NCBI RefSeq assembly: GCF_914767665.1
Contig: NC_059502.1
Location: forward strand, 43,201,812 to 43,265,811
Direction of reading: 5' to 3'
DNA: 64,000 nucleotides
DNA from: Harmonia axyridis
Lineage: Eukaryota > Arthropoda > Insecta > Coleoptera > Coccinellidae
Part shown: positions 23,691 to 38,300 of the stretch, piece after piece
Layout of the letters: each line of letters begins with the position of its first letter
How positions within the stretch are numbered: position 1 is the stretch's first letter
Position numbers and translations under genes: made by a program
Notes under the pieces: generated by a model
Seen by the model: the letters and a program-made list of their open reading frames with translations, nothing else
The model's database searches: none
Told to the model about the DNA's origin: nothing

Positions 23691-24928
23691 ATAGATACAA
23701 TTGAATTGTAATTATTCATTTCATAGTAGAAACTGGTATTCGTCCAAAGAAACATGAATAGAATTGGGAATTTATAAATAAAAAAATATAAAAATTGAAT
23801 ATAAGATTCTAACATATGAATTTAGCAATAAAGAGTTCTAATAATAACAATATAAGATTCTACATTCGCAATTTAATGCCGTCTTTTTAATCGATTGCAG
23901 AGTTTATTCATTTGAAACCTTGCTTTCATATTTCATATGCATTGTCATTTCTAGACATTACTCTATTTCATTGGTCAATTATTGTTTGATTCTGAATTGC
24001 GAAACGACGAATTTTTCTATTCTTTTAAATCTGAGGTCTAAAAATGTAAAAGAATTGAATAGACTTAACCAATCCTTATTCAGAAGCAAATTCTAGAGGT
24101 TTTAGGCATGTACATTAGTAAATGGTGGAACATCCAAAATGTTACCAAATCGAGGCCTATGCCATTGAATAGTTGGTATCCCAGACAATCGAAACTACTA
24201 GCGTACACCAGATGTAAATTATAAGCACAGACCTTCAACTGTAGTAAGAGAGAAATTCAATATATTCTGAGTTCTCATGTCTAATATCCAGGATAATAAA
24301 ATTTAAAGAAATCCAATCTGACCTTGGACAGAACTTTTTTTTGAGTAATTATTCAACTGAGTTCTGATTTTCAAGTGAATTAGAGGACCAATAGAAAAAA
24401 AAATTTCATAATAATCAGAGACGAGAATTCTCCAAAAAAATTGTTCTGACCCAGGAAAAGGAATAATAGGTTATAAAACGGAAATTAATGAGTGTTTTGT
24501 TTTGGGTCATTATAGATATAGGTTAATTCAGAGTTTAATACTGGTATATTTGTGTTTTTTGTGAAACAAAAAAAAATTACATGATTCGAGTGCATGAGGT
24601 ACGATCTTCCAAAAAATCCTCATTTATCTAGGTTACAGAAGTAGGAGAACGTAGCGCCGCTGAACACAGGGGAAAATTATAAAGTTTGGTCAAGTTTTTT
24701 TTTATTATATTGAGCGAAATTCACCTGATTTCACGAGCAAAGAAAAAGGAATAAAGAGTCCAAAGTCCTGAAATAGCTAATACTGTTTATGGTTGATTGG
24801 AATTTTCACGAAGACGATCTTTTTTTCCTTCTGAGATAGTAGTTCTTGCAAAAATTTAATTTAAGTTTAAGGAAAAGAAATTTCTTCAAAAAAAACAAAC
24901 AAAATTTTACATTTATACAAAGTTCGTC
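23691..24928 (+). repeat. Unit U2, left part (segment X)
   Basis: A second copy of the unit start, colinear with 17269-18503. It stops at ACAAAGTTCGT, where satellite B begins. TTCGT is shared by the unit and the satellite at the joint (24924-24928). It contains no gene. Confidence 0.93.
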
Positions 24929-26293
24929 GCAGACACCTCATATAAAAACTTTCGTGATCTACGTGAACAGATCAATAGAAAAAGAGGTATATTATCACCA
25001 AGAAGGAACTTTTAATTTTTTACAATTTTTTAAGGTCCGGGGTAAGGAAAATTCGAGAAAATTCAATCTCTCTACAAAAATCGTTATATCTCCTAAACTT
25101 TTCGTCGCAGACCCCTCAAATAAAAACTTACGTGATCTACGTGAACAGATCAATAGAAAAAGAGGTATTTTATAACCAAGAAAGATCTTTCAATTTTTTA
25201 CAATTTTTCAAGGTCCGGGGTAAGGAAAATTCGAGAAAATTCAATCTCTCTATAAAAATCGTTATATCTCCTAAACTATTCGTCGCATACCCCTCAAATA
25301 AAAACTTTCGTGATCTACGTGACCAGATCAATAGAAAAAGAGGTATATTATTACCAAGAAGGAACTTTTAATTTTTTACAATTTTTCAAGGTCCGGGGTA
25401 AGGAAAATTCGAGAAAATTCAATCTCTCTACAAAAATCGTTATATCTCCTAAACTATTCGTCGCAGACCCCTCAAATAAAAACTTTCGTGATCTTCGTGA
25501 ACTACGTGAACAGATCAATAGAAAAAGAGGTATATTATCACCAAGAAGGAACTTTTAATTTTTCACAATTTTTTAAGGTCCGGGGTAAGGAAAATTCGAG
25601 AAAATTCAATCTCCCTACAAAAATCGTTATATCTCCTAAACTATTCGTCGCAGACCCCTCAAATGAAAACTTTCGTGATCTACGTGAACAGATCAATAGA
25701 AAAAAAGGTATTTTATTACCAAGAAAGATCTTTTGATTTTTTACAATTTTTCAAGGTCCGGGGTAAGGAAAATTCGAGAAAATTCAATCTCTCTATAAAA
25801 ATCGTTATATCTCCTAAACTATTCGTCGCGGACTGCTCAAATAAAAACTTTCGTGATCAACATGACCAGATCAATAGAAAAAGAGGTATATTATTACCAA
25901 GAAGGAACTTTCAATTTTTTACAATTTTTTAAGGTCCGGGGTAAAAAAAATTCGAGAAAATTCGAGAAAATTTTTCGACTCAAATATTGTCAGGCGAGAG
26001 TGGGATTCGAATAACCATGAACTGCCAATACCAACTCTGCTCACCGATTTTCCGTAGTCCCCATAGTTCAGGAGGAATTTGAATTCGAAATTTTTGGAAA
26101 AAACCGTAAAAATTCAATCTCTCTACAAAAATCGTTATATCTCCTAAACTATTCGTTGCAAACCCCTCAAATAAAAACTTTCGTGATCTACGTGACCAGA
26201 TCAATAGAAAAAGAGGTATATTATTACCAAGAAGGAACTTTTAATTTTTTCCAATTTTTTAAGGTCCGGGGTAAGGAAAATTCGAGAAAATTT

Positions 26294-26311
26294 ACTACGT
26301 TACTTTATAGT
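26294..26311. repeat. Orientation switch inside satellite B
   Basis: Forward monomers end in TTCGAGAAAATT and, after a short joint TACTACGTTACTTTATAG, the array continues as its reverse complement (TAGTTTAGGAGATATAACG). B2-containing monomers lie on both sides, giving inverted arms of at least 1 kb. The joint itself has a short ACTAC/GTAGT inverted pair. Confidence 0.85.
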
Positions 26312-29300
26312 AGTTTAGGAGATATAACGATTTTTATAGAGAGATTGAATTTTCACGGTTTTTTCCAAAAATTTCGACTTCAAATTTCTCCTAAACTATG
26401 GGGACTACGGAAAATCGGTGAGCAGAGTTGGTATTGGCAGTTCATGGTTATTCGAATCCCACTCTCGCCTGACAATATTTGAGTCGAAAAATTTTCTCGA
26501 ATTTTCTCGAATTTTCCTTACCCCGGACCCTAAAAAATTGTAAAAAATTAAAAGTTCCTTCTTGGTAATAATATACCTCTTTTTCTATTGATCTGGTCAT
26601 GAAGATCACGAAAGTTTTTATTTGAGGAGTCTGCGACGAATAGTTTAGGAGATATAACGATTTTTATAGAGAGATTGAATTTTCTCGAATTCTCCTTACC
26701 CCGGACCTTGAAAAATTGTGAAAAATTAAAAGATCTTTCTTGATAATAAAATACCTCTTTTTCTATTGATCTGTTCACGTAGATCACGAAAGTTTTTATT
26801 TGAGGGGTCTGCGACGAAAAGTTTAGGAGATATAACGATTTTTGTAGAGAGATTGAATTTTCTCGAATTTTCCTTACCCCGGACCTTAAAAAATTGTAAA
26901 AAATTAAAAGTTCCTTCTTGGTGATAATATACCTCTTTTTCTATTGATCTGGTCACGTAGATCACGAAAGTTTTTATTTGAGGGGTTTGCAACGAATAGT
27001 TTAGGAGATATAACGATTTTTGTAGAGAGATTGAATTTTTACGGTTTTTTCCAAAAATTTCGAATTCAAATTCCTCCTGAACTATGGGGACTACGGAAAA
27101 TCGGTGAGCAGAGTTGGTATTGGCAGTTCATGGTTATTCGAATCCCACTTCCGCCTGACAATATTTGAGTCGAAAAATTTTCTCGAATTTTCTCGAATTT
27201 TTCTTACCCCGGACCTTAAAAAATTGTAAAAAATTGAAAGTTCCTTCTTGGTAATAATATACCTCTTTTTCTATTGATCTGGTCATGTAGATCACGAAAG
27301 TTTTTATTTGAGGGGTCTGCAAAGAATAGTTTAGGAGATATAACGATTTTTGTAGAGAGATTGAATTTTCTCGAATTTTCCTTACCCCGGACCTTAAAAA
27401 ATTGTGAAAAATTAAAAGTTCCTTCTTGGTGATAATATACCTCTTTTTCTATTGATCTGTTCACGTAGTTCACGAAGATCACGAAAGTTTTTATTTGAGG
27501 GGTCTGCGACGAATAGTTTAGGAGATATAACGATTTTTGTAGAGAGATTGAATTTTCTCGAATTTTCCTTACCCCGGACCTTGAAAAATTGTAAAAAATT
27601 AAAAGTTCCTTCTTGGTAATAATATACCTCTTTTTCTATTGATCTGGTCACGTAGATCACGAAAGTTTTTATTTGAGGGGTATGCGACGAATAGTTTAGG
27701 AGATATAACGATTTTTGTAGAGAGATTGAATTTTTACGTTTTTTTCCAAAAATTTCGAATTCAAATTTCTCCTAAACTATGGGGACTACGGAAAATCGGT
27801 AAGCAGAGTTGGTGTTGGCAGTTCATGGTTATTCGAATCACACTCTCGCCTGACAATATTTGAGTCGAAAAATTTTCTCGAATTTTTCTTACCCCGGACC
27901 TTAAAAAATTGTAAAAAATTGAAAGTTCCTTCTTGGTAATAATATACCTCTTTTTCTATTGATCTGGTCATGTAGATCACGAAAGTTTTTATTTGAGCAG
28001 TCCGCGACGAATAGTTTAGGAGATATAACGATTTTTATAGAGAGATTGAATTTTCTCGAATTTTCCTTACCCCGGACCTTGAAAAATTGTAAAAAATCAA
28101 AAGATCTTTCTTGGTAATAAAATACTTCTTTTTCTATTGATCTGTTCACGTAGATCACGAAAGTTTTTATTTGAGGGGTCTGCAAAGAATAGTTTAGGAG
28201 ATATAACGATTTTTGTAGAGAGATTGAATTTTCTCGAATTTTCCTTACCCCGGACCTTAAAAAATTGTGAAAAATTAAAAGTTCCTTCTTGGTGATAATA
28301 TACCTCTTTTTCTATTGATCTGTTCGCGTAGTTCACGAAGATCACGAAAGTTTTTATTTGAGGGGTCTGCGACGAATAGTTTAGGAGATATAACGATTTT
28401 TGTAGAGAGATTGAATTTTCTCGAATTTTCCTTACCCCGGACCTTGAAAAATTGTAAAAAATTAAAAGTTCCTTCTTGGTAATAATATACCTCTTTTTCT
28501 ATTGATCTGGTCACGTAGATCACGAAAGTTTTTATTTGAGGGGTATGCGACGAATAGTTTAGGAGATATAACGATTTTTGTAGAGAGATTGAATTTTTAC
28601 GTTTTTTTCCAAAAATTTCGAATTCAAATTTCTCCTAAACTATGGGGACTACGGAAAATCGGTAAGCAGAGTTGGTGTTGGCAGTTCATGGTTATTCGAA
28701 TCACACTCTCGCCTGACAATATTTGAGTCGAAAAATTTTCTCGAATTTTTCTTACCCCGGACCTTAAAAAATTGTAAAAAATTGAAAGTTCCTTCTTGGT
28801 AATAATATACCTCTTTTTCTATTGATCTGGTCATGTAGATCACGAAAGTTTTTATTTGAGCAGTCCGCGACGAATAGTTTAGGAGATATAACGATTTTTA
28901 TAGAGAGATTGAATTTTCTCGAATTTTCCTTACCCCGGACCTTGAAAAATTGTAAAAAATCAAAAGATCTTTCTTGGTAATAAAATACTTCTTTTTCTAT
29001 TGATCTGTTCACGTAGATCACGAAAGTTTTTATTTGAGGGGTCTGCGACGAATAGTGTAGGAGATATAACGATTTTTGTAGAGAGATTGAATTTTCTCGA
29101 ATTTTCCTTACCCCGGACCTTAAAAAATTGTGAAAAATTAAAAGTTCCTTCTTGGTGATAATATACCTCTTTTTCTATTGATCTGTTCACGTAGTTCACG
29201 AAGATCACGAAAGTTTTTATTTGAGGGGTCTGCGACGAATAGTTTAGGAGATATAACGATTTTTGTAGAGAGATTGAATTTTCTCGAATTTTCCTTACCC

Positions 29301-32300
29301 CGGACCTTGAAAAATTGTAAAAAATTAAAAGTTCCTTCTTGGTAATAATATACCTCTTTTTCTATTGATCTGGTCACGTAGATCACGAAAGTTTTTATTT
29401 GAGGGGTATGCGACGAATAGTTTAGGAGATATAACGATTTTTGTAGAGAGATTGAATTTTTACGTTTTTTTCCAAAAATTTCGAATTCAAATTTCTCCTA
29501 AACTATGGGGACTACGGAAAATCGGTAAGCAGAGTTGGTGTTGGCAGTTCATGGTTATTCGAATCACACTCTCGCCTGACAATATTTGAGTCGAAAAATT
29601 TTCTCGAATTTTCTCGAATTTTTCTTACCCCGGACCTTAAAAAATTGTAAAAAATTGAAAGTTCCTTCTTGGTAATAATATACCTCTTTTTCTATTGATC
29701 TGGTCATGTAGATCACGAAAGTTTTTATTTGAGCAGTCCGCGACGAATAGTTTAGGAGATATAACGATTTTTATAGAGAGATTGAATTTTCTCGAATTTT
29801 CCTTACCCCGGACCTTGAAAAATTGTAAAAAATCAAAAGATCTTTCTTGGTAATAAAATACCTCTTTTTCTATTGATCTGTTCACGTAGATCACAAAAGT
29901 TTTTATTTGAGGGGTCTGCGACGAATAGTGTAGGAGATATAACGATTTTTGTAGAGAGATTGAATTTTCTCGAATTTTCCTTACCCCGGACCTTAAAAAA
30001 TTGTGAAAAATTAAAAGTTCCTTCTTGGTGATAATATACCTCTTTTTCTATTGATCTGTTCACGTAGTTCACGAAGATCACGAAAGTTTTTATTTGAGGT
30101 GTCTGCGACGAATATTTTAGGAGATATAACGATTTTTGTAGAGAGATCGAATTTTCTCGAATTTTCCTTACCCCGGACCTTGAAAAATTTTAAAAAATTA
30201 AAAGTTCCTTCTTGGTAATAATATACCTCTTTTTCTATTGATCTGGTCACGTAGATCACGAAAGTTTTTATTTGAGGGGTATGCGACGAATAGTTTAGGA
30301 GATATAACGATTTTTGTAGAGAGATTGAATTTTTACGGTTTTTTCCAAAAATTTCGAATTCAAATTTCTCCTAAACTATGGGGACTACGGAAAATCGGTA
30401 AGCAGAGTTGGTGTTGGCAGTTCATGGTTATTCGAATCCCACTCTCGCCTGACAATATTTGAGTCGAAAAATTTTCTCGAATTTTCTCGAATTTTCTCGA
30501 ATTTTCCTTACCCCGGACCTTAAAAAATTGTAAAAAATTAAAAGTTCCTTCTTGGTAATAATATACCTCTTTTTCTATTGATCTGGTCATGAAGATCACG
30601 AAAGTTTTTATTTGAGGAGTCTGCGACGAATAGTTTAGGAGATATAACGATTTTTATAGAGAGATTGAATTTTCTCGAATTTTCCTTACCCCGGACCTTG
30701 AAAAATTGTTAAAAATTGAAAGATCTTTCTTGGTAATAAAATACCTCTTTTTCTATTGATCTGTTCACGTAGATCACGAAAGTTTTTATATGAGGTGTCT
30801 GCGACGAATAGTTTAGGAGATATAACGATTTTTATAGAGAGATTGAATTTTTACGGTTTTTTCCAAAAATTTCGACTTCAAATTTCTCCTAAACTATGGG
30901 GACTACGGAAAATCGGTGAGCAGAGTTGGTATTGGCAGTTCATGGTTATTCGAATCCCACTCTCGCCTGACAATATTTGAGTCGAAAAATTTTCTCGAAT
31001 TTTCTCGAATTTTCCTTACCCCGGACCTTAAAAAATTGTAAAAAATTAAAAGTTCCTTCTTGGTAATAATATACCTCTTTTTCTATTGATCTGGTCATGA
31101 AGATCACGAAAGTTTTTATTTGAGGAGTCTGCGACGAATAGTTTAGGAGATATAACGATTTTTATAGAGAGATTGAATTTTCTCGAATTTTCCTTACCCC
31201 GGACCTTGAAAAATTGTAAAAAATTAAAAGATCTTTCTTGGTAATAAAATACCTCTTTTTCTATTGATCTGTTCACGTAGATCACGAAAGTTTTTATTTG
31301 AGGGGTCTGCGACGAAAAGTTTAGGAGATATAACGATTTTTGTAGAGAGATTGAATTTTCTCGAATTTTCCTTACCCCGGACCTTAAAAAATTGTAAAAA
31401 ATTAAAAGTTCCTTCTTGGTGATAATATACCTCTTTTTCTATTGATCTGGTCACGTAGATCACGAAAGTTTTTATTTGAGGGGTTTGCGACGAATAGTTT
31501 AGGAGATATAACGATTTTTGTAGAGAGATTGAATTTTCTCGAATTTTCCTTACCCCGGACCTTAAAAAATTGGAAAAAATCAAAAGTTCCTTCTTGGTAA
31601 TAATATACCTCTTTTTCTATTGATCTGGTCACGTAGATCACGAAAGTTTTTATTTGAGGGGTTTGCAACGAATAGTTTAGGAGATATAACGATTTTTGTA
31701 GAGAGATTGAATTTTTACGGTTTTTTCCAAAAATTTCGAATTCAAATTCCTCCTGAACTATGGGGACTACGGAAAATCGGTAAGCAGAGTTGGTGTTGGC
31801 AGTTCATGGTTATTCGAATCCCACTCTCGCCTGACAATATTTGAGTCGACAAATTTTCTCGAATTTTCTCGAATTTTCCTTACCCCGGACCTTAAAAAAT
31901 TGTAAAAAATTAAAAGTTCCTTCTTGGTAATAATATACCTCTTTTTCTATTGATCTGGTCATGAAGATCACGAAAGTTTTTATTTGAGGAGTCAGCGACG
32001 AATAGTTTAGGAGATATAACGATTTTTATAGAGAGATTGAATTTTCTCGAATTTTCCTTACCCCGGACCTTGAAAAATTGTAAAAAATTAAAAGATCTTT
32101 CTTGGTAATAAAATACCTCTTTTTCTATTGATCTGTTCACGTAGATCACGAAAGTTTTTATTTGAGGGGTCTGCGACGAAAAGTTTAAGAGATATAACGA
32201 TTTTTGTAGAGAGATTGAATTTTCTCGAATTTTCCTTACCCCGGACCTTAAAAAATTGTAAAAAATTAAAAGTTTCTTCTTGGTGATAATATACCTCTTT

Positions 32301-35300
32301 TTCTATTGACCTGGTCACGTAGATCACGAAAGTTTTTATTTGAGGGGTTTGCAACGAATAGTTTAGGAGATATAACGATTTTTGTAGAGAGATTGAATTT
32401 TTACGGTTTTTTCCAAAAATTTCGAATTCAAATTCCTCCTGAACTATGGGGACTACGGAAAATCGGTGAGCAGAGTTGGTATTGGCAGTTCATGGTTATT
32501 CGAATCCCACTCTCGCCTGACAATATTTGAGTCGAAAAATTTTCTCGAATTTTCTCGAATTTTCCTTACCCCGGACCTTAAAAAATTGTAAAAAATTAAA
32601 AGTTCCTTCTTGGTAATAATATACCTCTTTTTCTATTGATCTGGTCATGAAGATCACGAAAGTTTTCATTTGAGGAGTCTGCGACGAATAGTTTAGGAGA
32701 TATAACGATTTTTATGGAGAGATTGAATTTTCTCGAATTTTCCTTACCCCGGACCTTGAAAAATTGTAAAAAATTGAAAGATCTTTCTTGGTAATAAAAT
32801 ACCTCTTTTTCTATTGATCTGTTCACGTAGATCACGAAAGTTTTTATATGAGGTGTCTGCGACGAATAGTTTAGGAGATATAACGATTTTTATAGAGAGA
32901 TTGAATTTTTACGGTTTTTTCCAAAAATTTCGACTTCAAATTTCTCCTAAACTATGGGGACTACGGAAAATCGGTGAGCAGAGTTGGTATTGGCAGTTCA
33001 TGGTTATTCGAATCCCACTCTCGCCTGACAATATTTGAGTCGAAAAATTTTCTCGAATTTTCTCGAATTTTCCTTACCCCGGACCCTAAAAAATTGTGAA
33101 AAATTAAAAGTTCCTTCTTGGTAATAATATACCTCTTTTTCTATTGATCTGGTCATGAAGATCACGAAAGTTTTTATTTGAGGAGTCAGCGACGAATAGT
33201 TTAGGAGATATAACGATTTTTATAGAGAGATTGAATTTTCTCGAATTTTCCTTACCCCGGACCTTGAAAAATTGTAAAAAATTAAAAGATCTTTCTTGGT
33301 AATAAAATACCTCTTTTTCTATTGATCTGTTCACGTAGATCACGAAAGTTTTTATTTGAGGGGTCTGCGACGAAAAGTTTAGGAGATATAACGATTTTTG
33401 TAGAGAGATTGAATTTTCTCGAATTTTCCTTACCCCGGACCTTAAAAAATTGTAAAAAATTAAAAGTTCCTTCTTGGTGATAATATACCTCTTTTTCTAT
33501 TGACCTGGTCACGTAGATCACGAAAGTTTTTATTTGAGGGGTTTGCAACGAATAGTTTAGGAGATATAACGATTTTTGTAGAGAGATTGAATTTTTACGG
33601 TTTTTTCCAAAAATTTCGAATTCAAATTCCTCCTGAACTATGGGGACTACGGAAAATCGGTGAGCAGAGTTGGTATTGGCAGTTCATGGTTATTCGAATC
33701 CCACTCTCGCCTGACAATATTTGAGTCGAAAAATTTTCTCGAATTTTCTCGAATTTTCCTTACCCCGGACCTTAAAAAATTGTAAAAAATTAAAAGTTCC
33801 TTCTTGGTAATAATATACCTCTTTTTCTATTGATCTGGTCATGAAGATCACGAAAGTTTTTATTTGAGGAGTCTGCGACGAATAGTTTAGGAGATATAAC
33901 GATTTTTATAGAGAGATTGAATTTTCTCGAATTTTCCTTACCCCGGACCTTGAAAAATTGTAAAAAATTGAAAGATCTTTCTTGGTAATAAAATACCTCT
34001 TTTTCTATTGATCTGTTCACGTAGATCACGAAAGTTTTTATATGAGGTGTCTGCGACGAATAGTTTAGGAGATATAACGATTTTTATAGAGAGATTGAAT
34101 TTTTACGGTTTTTTCCAAAAATTTCGACTTCAAATTTCTCCTAAACTATGGGGACTACGGAAAATCGGTGAGCAGAGTTGGTATTGGCAGTTCATGGTTA
34201 TTCGAATCCCACTCTCGCCTGACAATATTTGAGTCGAAAAATTTTCTCGAATTTTCTCGAATTTTCCTTACCCCGGACCCTAAAAAATTGTGAAAAATTA
34301 AAAGTTCCTTCTTGGTAATAATATACCTCTTTTTCTATTGATCTGGTCATGAAGATCACGAAAGTTTTTATTTGAGGAGTCTGCGACGAATAGTTTAGGA
34401 GATATAACGATTTTTATAGAGAGATTGAATTTTCTCGAATTTTCCTTACCCCGGACCTTGAAAAATTGTAAAAAATTAAAAGATCTTTCTTGGTAATAAA
34501 ATACCTCTTTTTCTATTGATCTGTTCACGTAGATCACGAAAGTTTTTATTTGAGGGGTCTGCGACGAAAAGTTTAGGAGATATAACGATTTTTGTAGAGA
34601 GATTGAATTTTCTCGAATTTTCCTTACCCCGGACCTTAAAAAATTGTAAAAAATTAAAAGTTCCTTCTTGGTGATAATATACCTCTTTTTCTATTGATCT
34701 GGTCACGTAGATCACGAAAGTTTTTATTTGAGGGGTTTGCAACGAATAGTTTAGGAGATATAACGATTTTTGTAGAGAGATTGAATTTTCTCGAATTTTC
34801 CTTACCCCGGACCTTGAAAAATTGTAAAAAATCAAAAGTTCTTTCTTGGTAATAATATACCTCTTTTTCTATTGATCTGGTCACGTAGATCACGAAAGTT
34901 TTTATTTGAGGGGTTTGCAACGAATAGTTTAGGAGATATAACGATTTTTGTAGAGAGATTGAATTTTTACGGTTTTTTCCAAAAATTTCGAATTCAAATT
35001 CCTCCTGAACTATGGGGACTACGGAAAATCGGTAAGCAGAGTTGGTGTTGGCAGTTCATGGTTATTCGAATCCCACTCTCGCCTGACAATATTTGAGTCG
35101 AAAAATTTTCTCGAATTTTCTCGAATTTTCCTTACCCCGGACCTTGAAAAATTGTAAAAAATTGAAAGATCTTTCTTGGTAATAAAATACCTCTTTTTCT
35201 ATTGATCTGTTCACGTAGATCACGAAAGTTTTTATTTGAGGGGTCTGCGACGAAAAGTTTAGGAGATATAACGATTTTTGTAGAGAGATTGAATTTTCTC

Positions 35301-38300
35301 GAATTTTCCTTACCCCGGACCTTAAAAAATTGTAAAAAATTAAAAGTTCCTTCTTGGTGATAATATACCTCTTTTTCTATTGATGTGTTCACGTAGATCA
35401 CGAAAGTTTTTATATGAGGGGTCTGCGACGAATAGTTTAGGAGATGTAACGATTTTTATAGAGAGATTGAATTTTTACGGTTTTTCCCAAAAATTTCGAC
35501 TTCAAATTTCTCCTAAACTATGGGGACTACGGAAAATCGGTGAGCAGAGTTGATATTGGCAGTTCATGGTTATTCGAATCCCACTCTCGCCTGACAATAT
35601 TTGAGTCGAAAAATTTTCTCGAATTTTCTCGAATTTTCCTTACCCCGGACCTTAAAAAATTGTAAAAAACTAAAAGTTCCTTCTTGGTAATAATATACCT
35701 CTTTTTCTATTGATCTGGTCATGAAGATCACGAAAGTTTTTATTTGAGGAGTCTGCGACGAATAGTTTAGGAGATATAACGATTTTTATAGAGAGATTGA
35801 ATTTTCTCGAATTTTCCTTACCCCGGACCTTGAAAAATTGTAAAAAATTGAAAGATCTTTCTTGGTAATAAAATACCTCTTTTTCTATTGATCTGTTCAC
35901 GTAGATCACGAAAGTTTTTATATGAGGTGTCTGCGACGAATAGTTTAGGAGATATAACGATTTTTATAGAGAGATTGAATTTTTACGGTTTTTTCCAAAA
36001 ATTTCGACTTCAAATTTCTCCTAAACTATGGGGACTACGGAAAATCGGTGAGCAGAGTTGGTATTGGCAGTTCATGGTTATTCGAATCCCACTCTCGCCT
36101 GACAATGTTTGAGTCGAAAAATTTTCTCGAATTTTCTCGAATTTTCCTTACCCCGGACCCTAAAAAATTGTGAAAAATTAAAAGTTCCTTCTTGGTAATA
36201 ATATACCTCTTTTTCTATTGATCTGGTCATGAAGATCACGAAAGTTTTTATTTGAGGAGTCTGCGACGAATAGTTTAGGAGATATAACGATTTTTATAGA
36301 GAGATTGAATTTTCTCGAATTTTCCTCACCCCGGACCTTGAAAAATTGTAAAAAATTAAAAGATCTTTCTTGGTAATAAAATACCTCTTTTTCTATTGAT
36401 CTGTTCACGTAGATCACGAAAGTTTTTATTTGAGGGGTCTGCGACGAAAAGTTTAGGAGATATAACGATTTTTGTAGAGAGATTGAATTTTCTCGAATTT
36501 TCCTTACCCCGGACCTTAAAAAATTGTAAAAAATTAAAAGTTCCTTCTTGGTGATAATATACCTCTTTTTCTATTGATCTGGTCACGTAGATCACGAAAG
36601 TTTTTATTTGAGGGGTTTGCAACGAATAGTTTAGGAGATATAACGATTTTTGTAGAGAGATTGAATTTTCTCGAATTTTCCTTACCCCGGACCTTGAAAA
36701 ATTGGAAAAAATCAAAAGTTCCTTCTTGGTAATAATATACCTCTTTTTCTATTGATCTGGTCACGTAGATCACGAAAGTTTTTATTTGAGGGGTTTGCAA
36801 CGAATAGTTTAGGAGATATAACGATTTTTGTAGAGAGATTGAATTTTTACGGTTTTTTCCAAAAATTTCGAATTCAAATTCCTCCTGAACTATGGGGACT
36901 ACGGAAAATCGGTAAGCAGAGTTGGTGTTGGCAGTTCATGGTTATTCGAATCCCACTCTCGCCTGACAATATTTGAGTCGAAAAATTTTCTCGAATTTTC
37001 TCGAATTTTCCTTACCCCGGACCTTGAAAAATTGTAAAAAATTGAAAGATCTTTCTTGGTAATAAAATACCTCTTTTTCTATTGATCTGTTCACGTAGAT
37101 CACGAAAGTTTTTATTTGAGGGGTCTGCGACGAAAAGTTTAGGAGATATAACGATTTTTGTAGAGAGATTGAATTTTCTCGAATTTTCCTTACCCCGGAC
37201 CTTAAAAAATTGTAAAAAATTAAAAGTTCCTTCTTGGTGATAATATACCTCTTTTTCTATTGATGTGTTCACGTAGATCACGAAAGTTTTTATATGAGGG
37301 GTCTGCGACGAATAGTTTAGGAGATGTAACGATTTTTATAGAGAGATTGAATTTTTACGGTTTTTCCCAAAAATTTCGACTTCAAATTTCTCCTAAACTA
37401 TGGGGACTACGGAAAATCGGTGAGCAGAGTTGATATTGGCAGTTCATGGTTATTCGAATCCCACTCTCGCCTGACAATATTTGAGTCGAAAAATTTTCTC
37501 GAATTTTCTCGAATTTTCCTTACCCCGGACCTTAAAAAATTGTAAAAAACTAAAAGTTCCTTCTTGGTAATAATATACCTCTTTTTCTATTGATCTGGTC
37601 ATGAAGATCACGAAAGTTTTTATTTGAGGAGTCTGCGACGAATAGTTTAGGAGATATAACGATTTTTATAGAGAGATTGAATTTTCTCGAATTTTCCTTA
37701 CCCCGGACCTTGAAAAATTGTAAAAAATTAAAAGATCTTTCTTGGTAATAAAATACCTCTTTTTCTATTGATCTGTTCACGTAGATCACGAAAGTTTTTA
37801 TTTGAGGGGTCTGCGACGAATAGTTTAGGAGATATAACGATTTTTGTAGAGAGATTGAGTTTTCTCGAATTTTCCTTACCCCGGACCTTAAAAAATTGTA
37901 AAAAATTAAAAGTTCCTTCTTGGTGATAATATACCTCTTTTTCTATTGATCTGTTCACGTAGTTCACGAAGATCACGAAAGTTTTTATTTGAGGGGTCTG
38001 CGACGAATAGTTTAGGAGATATAACGATTTTTGTAGAGAGATTGAATTTTGTCGAATTTTCCTTACCCCGGACCTTGAAAAATTGTAAAAAATTAAAAGT
38101 TCCTTCTTGGTAATAATATACCTCTTTTTCTATTGATCTGGTCATGAAGATCACGAAAGTTTTTATTTGAGGAGTCTGCGACGAATAGTTTAGGAGATAT
38201 AACGATTTTTATAGAGAGATTGAATTTTCTAGAATTTTCCTTACCCCGGACCTTGAAGAATTGTAAAAAATTAAAAGATCTTTCTTGGTAATAAAATACC

